In this document: one piece after another, positions 59,237 through 64,000 of the stretch | Numbering within the stretch: position 1 is the first letter of the stretch | How the letters are laid out: every line of letters starts with the position of its first letter | Assembly: GCF_019457595.1 (NCBI RefSeq) | Contig: NZ_CP080419.1 | Span: 3,286,001 to 3,350,000, forward strand | DNA: 64,000 nucleotides | Reading direction: 5' to 3' | DNA from: Shewanella psychrotolerans | GTDB taxonomy: Bacteria; Pseudomonadota; Gammaproteobacteria; Enterobacterales; Shewanellaceae | Program-made: the position numbers and the translations under genes | Notes under the pieces: generated by a model | What the model saw: only the letters and a program-made list of their open reading frames with translations | What the model was told of the DNA's origin: nothing | Database searches by the model: none

Positions 59237-59284
59237 ATACCAATTGGAATCATAAAGAGAAAGCAAATATTAGCGTGTTGAGAA
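59237..59284. repeat. possible solo end of the MITE-like repeat
   Basis: TACCAATTGG..CATAAAGAGAAAG followed by TTAGCGTGTT resembles the left end of the element at 19259 (TCAATCAGTATAAGAAAG..TCAGCGTGTT). The match covers only the first 45 bases or so and is imperfect. It lies in the lepA-rseC gap. Confidence 0.4.
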
Positions 59285-59293
59285 CGAAATGGA

Positions 59294-59752
59294 TTATACC
59301 AGACCACGACCAAGACGCGCGATGATAACTGGCTGACTATTTTGCTCTAGCACCTTAGCCCAACGTCGGCCAACACGCCACGCCGCTGTAGCTCCTAGCA
59401 GGGCGAACCCAATAGTTAATCCATCGCTCGCAGCAACATCGAGTAGCGGCATAAACAGCTGACCGAAAACCGCACCAATAAACAAACCAACTAAAGGTAA
59501 TAAATAGACGATTGCAGCCGCTTTTAAAATCACGCTTTCAGGAAGACCAAGCTTAAGTAGTTCACCAGCTTTATACTGCTCATTTGAGGGCACAGAAAAA
59601 CGCTGCACTTTAGGTGAGAAGGCTTTTGATACAGCAGAAGTGCCGCAAGACTCATTGTTGTCACAATGGTTGCAGGCATTTTTAACTTTTACCTCAACGG
59701 TTACCCAACCGTCATTGCCGCTGCGAATAACAGTGGCGACCTCTTCCATCAT
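59294..59752 (-). CDS. rseC: sigma-E regulatory protein RseC
   Basis: 152 residues; positive regulator of sigma-E, also linked to Rsx/SoxR reduction. N-terminal cysteine cluster KNACNHCDNNESCG, then two membrane helices (about 73-96 and 103-122). It starts 8 bases after the rseB stop. Last gene of rpoE-rseABC. Confidence 0.94.
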   Translation of the reverse strand: MMEEVATVIRSGNDGWVTVEVKVKNACNHCDNNESCGTSAVSKAFSPKVQRFSVPSNEQYKAGELLKLGLPESVILKAAAIVYLLPLVGLFIGAVFGQLFMPLLDVAASDGLTIGFALLGATAAWRVGRRWAKVLEQNSQPVIIARLGRGLV

Positions 59753-59759
59753 CTTGCTA

Positions 59760-60692
59760 TCACTCTATTGTGAGACTCTTTGCTATCCGAATTAACGTTC
59801 CGACAGGGACTTTACCCACAGCAACAACTTCGGCATTACCCACACGTTCGCTCGCTAACGATAAACCATTACGAGTCATTAACTCTTCCGGCATTGCCGT
59901 CTCACCAGCGCGAGCAACATAAACAGAGATGTGAGTCATACCATCGCTTAGGGAAATATATTCAACAGCTTCGTGACTGCCAATTAATCTATGATTATCT
60001 CGAACCAAAATTTTAAAACCTTGTGGCAACCACTTAAATTGCCAATTATCGGCTTTTTCACGTTGGGGCTGTGGCATCACCTCAGGCCATTCTGCCTTGT
60101 ATGCTTCGCGTAAAATCGATGGTGCATCGTCGAGCACTATAAGCTCAACCACCATTATCTGTTCTAGTAACTGCTTGTCTAAATTAAGCATGTCGTATCG
60201 CAGCGGTAAATATGTATCCATATCTAACCAAACTTGATACCCGTAACGATTTTCATCATTAGGGATAATGCGCACTAACTGCCCTGGACGACCCGCTAAG
60301 CGGCTACGACCACCGAGGACAAATTGATAACCCTCTTCTAGCACGCTGATATCACCAGCGAACGCTGGAGGCAATACACCTTGAATACGATCGGCTAAGA
60401 CACTATAAGCGGGTTGATCATGCTCGATGAAAGTCACCTTAGAGCCTACTCTCACCGCATTTTTTGGGGGGCCATTTAAATGCTCTAAAAAAGCAACTTC
60501 TTGGTCTTCAACTTGACCATGAATGTATACGAGAGGTCGAATATGATCCGCTTGCAAATGGATCAAAGACATTTTGAATTCTTGAGTCTGCAAAGCTTGG
60601 CTCATATTATCTAACCAAGCTTTAGCTGACATATCTTCCCGTGCGGTCACGGGAAGTCCGAGGACTAACAGGGCCAACCAGATAAGACGCAA
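59760..60692 (-). CDS. rseB: sigma-E factor regulatory protein RseB
   Basis: 310 residues, periplasmic (signal peptide MRLIWLALLVLGLPVTA). MucB/RseB fold, a lipoprotein-like beta N-domain (about 25-205) and C-terminal domain (220-310). It shields RseA from DegS cleavage and senses mislocalised LPS. It lies 66 bases after rseA. Confidence 0.93.
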   Translation of the reverse strand: MRLIWLALLVLGLPVTAREDMSAKAWLDNMSQALQTQEFKMSLIHLQADHIRPLVYIHGQVEDQEVAFLEHLNGPPKNAVRVGSKVTFIEHDQPAYSVLADRIQGVLPPAFAGDISVLEEGYQFVLGGRSRLAGRPGQLVRIIPNDENRYGYQVWLDMDTYLPLRYDMLNLDKQLLEQIMVVELIVLDDAPSILREAYKAEWPEVMPQPQREKADNWQFKWLPQGFKILVRDNHRLIGSHEAVEYISLSDGMTHISVYVARAGETAMPEELMTRNGLSLASERVGNAEVVAVGKVPVGTLIRIAKSLTIE

Positions 60693-60758
60693 GCTAACTC
60701 CTTAAAAAAGACTGACCATCTGAATGATTATAACTGCAGTGACCAGTACCAATAGCTT

Positions 60759-61364
60759 TTAGTGATTAACCGGGATCGGTGTGGTATCGCTATTGTCGTC
60801 TATATTTGCACTATTATTCAATCTTTGTTGCAACATATGATCTTGAATATAAGTGTTTATACGGTGACGTTGCTCCATCACTCGCTCGTTAGTATAACTT
60901 TGGTTTTGTTGTACAGGGCCCGTTTGCAGACTCACAGGAGATGCACTACCAATCAAAGGCCGCGTATTAAGCACTGGCAATGGCGAGGCATCTTGCTCTG
61001 GAGACTGATTATAATTTTGCACACCGACAACAGCTACAAGCGCAACACTTGCTGCAATAGCGTATTGACCAAACTGCTTGAACATAGGGATAACACTGGC
61101 CAACTTACGTACCGGAGCGGCTTCTGTCGCTTCAACTCGCTTTGGTGCAATAATTGTAGGTTCATCTTCAAGAGCGGCAGCAATGTTGGCACAAAGATCG
61201 AGATCGACCATCTGTGGCAACTCACCGCGCATAGCATCGCCTATCATATGATAATCATGCCACTGTTGATGTGAATCCGTATCAGCCGCTAATTCAGCCA
61301 ATACCTGCTCATCGACTTCACCATCGACGGCAGCGGATACCCATTCCTGACCTAATTTATCCAT
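60759..61364 (-). CDS. rseA: anti-sigma-E factor RseA
   Basis: 201 residues. N-terminal cytoplasmic sigma-binding domain (WVSAAVDGEVDEQVLAELA, HDYHMIGDAMRGE), one membrane helix at about 99-116 (YAIAASVALVAVVGV) and a Gln-rich periplasmic region with a recurring QQ pattern (TGPVQQNQSYTNE). It holds RpoE inactive at the membrane until cleaved by DegS and RseP. 39 bases after rpoE. Confidence 0.95.
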   Translation of the reverse strand: MDKLGQEWVSAAVDGEVDEQVLAELAADTDSHQQWHDYHMIGDAMRGELPQMVDLDLCANIAAALEDEPTIIAPKRVEATEAAPVRKLASVIPMFKQFGQYAIAASVALVAVVGVQNYNQSPEQDASPLPVLNTRPLIGSASPVSLQTGPVQQNQSYTNERVMEQRHRINTYIQDHMLQQRLNNSANIDDNSDTTPIPVNH

Positions 61365-61403
61365 TTATCACCCATATAAAATTAATGTACTGAGATAAAA
61401 CTT

Positions 61404-61982
61404 TCATCGTTCCAGCAAAGGCTGCAACTGCTTGTCGATGGCTTCACGGGCTCGGAAGATTCGAGATCTCACCGTACCAACGGGACATTCCATCACATTA
61501 GCTATCTCTTCATAACTCATCCCATCGAGTTCTCGTAACGAGATAGCCATTTTCAATTCTTCTGGCAACGTATCTAACGTATCAAACACCACTTTGCGAA
61601 TCTCTTCCGATAACATTAAGCGCTCTGGAGAGGCAAACTCTTTAAGCGCATCGCTACCATCGTAGTATTCGGCCTCTTCGGCATCGACATCGTTTGCAGG
61701 TGTTCTCCTGCCTTGTGCCACTAAATGATTTTTCGCAGTATTAACTGCGATACGGTACAACCAAGTGTAAAAAGCACTTTCACCTCGAAAATTTGGCAAT
61801 GCGCGATAGGCTTTAATAAATGCCTCTTGAGCAACATCTGCCACATCGGCCTGATTACGCACATAACGTGCAATCAGGTTAATGACTTTACTCTGGTACT
61901 TTTGTACCAGCAGGTTAAAAGCGTTTTTATCTCCTTGCTGAACTCGTTCAACTAACTGTTGATCGCTTATTTGTCCACTCAT
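61404..61982 (-). CDS. rpoE: RNA polymerase sigma factor RpoE
   Basis: 192 residues; ECF sigma for envelope stress. Region 2 (VQKYQSKVINLIARYVRNQADVADVAQEAFIKAYRAL), region 4 (RELDGMSYEEIANVMECPVGTVRSRIFRAREAI). First gene of rpoE-rseA-rseB-rseC. Divergent from nadB, as in E. coli. A sigma-E-type promoter precedes it. Confidence 0.98.
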   Translation of the reverse strand: MSGQISDQQLVERVQQGDKNAFNLLVQKYQSKVINLIARYVRNQADVADVAQEAFIKAYRALPNFRGESAFYTWLYRIAVNTAKNHLVAQGRRTPANDVDAEEAEYYDGSDALKEFASPERLMLSEEIRKVVFDTLDTLPEELKMAISLRELDGMSYEEIANVMECPVGTVRSRIFRAREAIDKQLQPLLER

Positions 61983-62046
61983 CCGAGCCGACTACTCCTA
62001 AATCTAAAATGCTGATTTCTCAGTCGCTCGAATCATATTCACATAT

Positions 62047-62073
62047 GTAGACTAGCCTATACCGAAAAAGTTC
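62047..62073 (-). promoter_or_regulatory. sigma-E-type autoregulatory promoter of rpoE
   Basis: On the minus strand GAACTT (62068-62073), a 16-base spacer and TCTAC (62047-62051). This fits the sigma-E consensus GGAACTT-N16-TCTRA with A for the first G. It lies 65 bases before the rpoE start. Confidence 0.75.
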
Positions 62074-62182
62074 TAAAAAAATTTGCGAAATATGAATTTA
62101 TTTTCTAAGGCCTTGCCTGTATCCATAATTTCAGTCTTGGTTTACCATAGACGATACTCGCATAACTTACCCATGATACCCG

Positions 62183-63793
62183 ATGAAACAAGTAGTTGAA
62201 CACCAATCTGACGTTTTGGTTATCGGTAGCGGTGCTGCAGGTCTAACTTTAGCATTGCATCTGGCTGAAAAAACGAAAGTTATCTTACTCTCCAAAGGCC
62301 CCCTTAGCGAAGGGTCAACCTATTATGCTCAAGGTGGTATCGCATCCGTCTTCGATGAAGAGGATACCATTGAATCCCATGTCGCCGATACGCTCGTGGC
62401 TGGCGCGGGGCTATGTGATGAGCAGGTTGTCACATTTACCGCTGAAAATGCTAAGAGCGCAATGGAGTGGCTAATACACTGTGGTGTTGCCTTTGATAAA
62501 GAGGAAACGACTGATGGTGATATAAGCAATGCCCCTTATCATCTAACGCGTGAAGGTGGTCACAGCCATAGACGTATTTTGCATGCAGCCGACGCAACGG
62601 GTAAAGAAGTACAAGTCACCCTGCAAGAACGCGCACTTAACCATCCAAATATTCAAGTGCTCGAACGCTATAACGCTATCGATCTTATTACCACTCGTAA
62701 GTTAAATCGCCCAGGTAATCGCGTCCTTGGTGCCTATGTATGGAATCGCAATGAAGAGCATGTAGAAACCGTAAAAGCACGCTTTGTCGCTCTAGCAACT
62801 GGCGGTTCATCTAAGGTTTATCAATATACCTCAAACCCAGATATTGCATCGGGAGACGGTATCGCCATGGCTTGGCGTTCAGGTTGTCGTGTGGCGAATA
62901 TGGAATTTAACCAGTTCCACCCCACTTGTTTATATCATGCCGATGCGCGTAACTTCCTATTGACCGAAGCATTAAGAGGTGAAGGCGCTTATTTACGTCG
63001 CCCAGATGGCAGCCGTTTTATGCCAGACTTTGATGAACGCGGAGAACTCGCGCCCCGCGACATCGTTGCTCGCGCAATAGATTATGAGATGAAGCGTCTC
63101 GGTTCTGATTGCGTTTATCTCGATATTACCCACAAGCCAGCCGACTTTGTGATTAAACATTTCCCAACCATCTATAAACGTTGTTTAGAGTTAGGGATAG
63201 ATATTACTAAAGACCCGATCCCTGTCGTGCCAGCGGCACATTACACCTGTGGCGGAGTGATGACAGATCTGCATGGTCAAACCGATCTCAACGGCCTCTA
63301 TGCCATAGGTGAAGTAGCCTATACAGGCCTTCATGGTGCTAACCGACTAGCAAGTAACTCATTGTTAGAATGTTTGGTATTTGCAAGAGCTGCTGGTGAA
63401 GATATCGAGAGCCAACTGGCAAAAATCCCCATGCCTAACGACTTGCCCGCTTGGGATGAAAGCCAAGTATCAAACTCTGATGAAGAGGTTGTTATTGCAC
63501 ATAACTGGCACGAACTGAGACTCTTTATGTGGGATTATGTTGGCATTGTGCGCTCAGATAAACGTCTTGAGCGCGCAATGAGGCGTTGTGCCATGCTGCA
63601 ACAAGAGATCCAAGAGTACTATAGTAATTTCAAAGTCAGTAATAACTTACTCGAGTTAAGAAACTTAGTGCAGGTAGCCGAACTGATTATACGTTGCGCG
63701 ATGGAACGCAAAGAGAGTCGCGGCTTGCATTACAACATCGACCACCCCAATAAAAGTAATAATCCGTTACCAACCATACTGCTACCAGACTAA
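62183..63793 (+). CDS. nadB: L-aspartate oxidase
   Basis: 536 residues; FAD flavoprotein making iminoaspartate for de novo NAD synthesis. FAD-binding [19 protein letters not shown], active-site regions [11 protein letters not shown] and [64 protein letters not shown]. Full family length. The start ATG follows a weak binding site. Divergent from rpoE. Confidence 0.98.
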   Translation: MKQVVEHQSDVLVIGSGAAGLTLALHLAEKTKVILLSKGPLSEGSTYYAQGGIASVFDEEDTIESHVADTLVAGAGLCDEQVVTFTAENAKSAMEWLIHCGVAFDKEETTDGDISNAPYHLTREGGHSHRRILHAADATGKEVQVTLQERALNHPNIQVLERYNAIDLITTRKLNRPGNRVLGAYVWNRNEEHVETVKARFVALATGGSSKVYQYTSNPDIASGDGIAMAWRSGCRVANMEFNQFHPTCLYHADARNFLLTEALRGEGAYLRRPDGSRFMPDFDERGELAPRDIVARAIDYEMKRLGSDCVYLDITHKPADFVIKHFPTIYKRCLELGIDITKDPIPVVPAAHYTCGGVMTDLHGQTDLNGLYAIGEVAYTGLHGANRLASNSLLECLVFARAAGEDIESQLAKIPMPNDLPAWDESQVSNSDEEVVIAHNWHELRLFMWDYVGIVRSDKRLERAMRRCAMLQQEIQEYYSNFKVSNNLLELRNLVQVAELIIRCAMERKESRGLHYNIDHPNKSNNPLPTILLPD

Positions 63794-63800
63794 TATTCTA

Positions 63801-64000
63801 CTAGCCAAAGCGCAGCAAAAGACGACACAAGTGACGATAACTTGTGTCGTCTAACATGTCTCGCCAAACGACGATGAGATGCTTTTCTTGCTCCACAGTC
63901 ATTTGAAATAACACCACAAAGGGACTAATCCACAGACGTTTTAATCGATAGCTTTTCTCATTATCCATGAAAGCAGCATTGCCTGACTCATCGAGCCAAA
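63801..64000 (-). CDS. ygfX: YgfX-type protein (CptA toxin family), C-terminal fragment
   Basis: Minus-strand frame of 66 codons entering from the right edge, reading DNEKSYRLKRLWISPFVVLF and ending WRDMLDDTSYRHLCRLLLRFG, then TAG at 63801-63803. The W......R.LRRLL ending and the RLKRLWISPFVVLF segment resemble YgfX (DUF1434), the inner-membrane partner of SdhE/CptB and a claimed toxin acting on FtsZ/MreB. In this genus sdhE usually lies just upstream (outside the window). The assignment rests on a short fragment. Confidence 0.65.
   Translation of the reverse strand, partial: WLDESGNAAFMDNEKSYRLKRLWISPFVVLFQMTVEQEKHLIVVWRDMLDDTSYRHLCRLLLRFG
63821..63851. terminator. terminator-like hairpin inside the ygfX 3' coding end
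   Basis: GACGACACAAGT and its perfect 12-bp complement around GACGATA, within the last 17 codons of ygfX and 27 bases after nadB. Minus-strand T-run TTTTG follows. It can terminate both convergent transcripts. Confidence 0.7.

Overview
The window is chromosomal DNA from a gammaproteobacterium, most likely a marine Shewanella. The support is: Shewanella-like versions of nearly every protein (a PheA of about 658 residues, DUF3545, an HlyU-type ArsR regulator, a cytochrome c' gene facing a b561 gene), low-to-mid GC, many short intergenic hairpin terminators, and Escherichia-like gene order in two long blocks. No tRNA, rRNA, CRISPR array, prophage or full insertion sequence was seen. The species cannot be fixed from the sequence alone.

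Layout. 1-14 kb: the 5' part of murJ facing rpsT, an intergenic repeat, hlyU, an M28 peptidase lipoprotein, yaaA, a Na+/alanine symporter, phosphoketolase (with a perfect HexR-type operator), an OmpA-like porin, and tal-pgi. 14-19 kb: a small DUF3545 gene, a hemerythrin-like protein, a two-component pair (response regulator plus hybrid kinase), nfo, a small lipoprotein and a second copy of the repeat, here with terminal inverted repeats. 19.8-25 kb: thrABC with a complete thrL leader and attenuator. 25-29 kb: slyD, a small membrane protein, trpR, cytochrome c', cytochrome b561 and raiA.

28.9-50.4 kb follows the enterobacterial order raiA-pheL-pheA-tyrA-aroF-rplS-trmD-rimM-rpsP-ffh-ypjD-yfjD, with two modules set into it. 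One is a membrane protein plus hcr-hcp between pheA and tyrA. The other is a three-gene RND efflux operon between rpsP and ffh. A roughly 0.7 kb non-coding stretch between raiA and pheL ends in a terminator and has a repeated hairpin/AAAGGA organisation; it looks like an unannotated structured RNA. 50.5-52.4 kb holds a Mpo1-like protein and a diguanylate cyclase. 52.5-62 kb is the conserved acpS-pdxJ-recO-era-rnc-lepB-lepA and rseCBA-rpoE block, all on the minus strand, with nadB divergent from rpoE and the end of ygfX at the right edge.

How the genes work together. Central carbon flux (xfp, tal, pgi) appears to share HexR-type control. Aromatic amino acid synthesis is represented by aroF-tyrA and by a leader-attenuated pheA whose product carries an extra C-terminal DAHP-synthase-like domain lacking the usual catalytic residues. 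Threonine synthesis is attenuated through thrL. Nitrosative stress is served by hcp-hcr with an NsrR-like operator, and envelope stress by rpoE-rseABC with a sigma-E-type autoregulatory promoter. The items most worth following up are the PheA fusion and the modular RNA between raiA and pheL.
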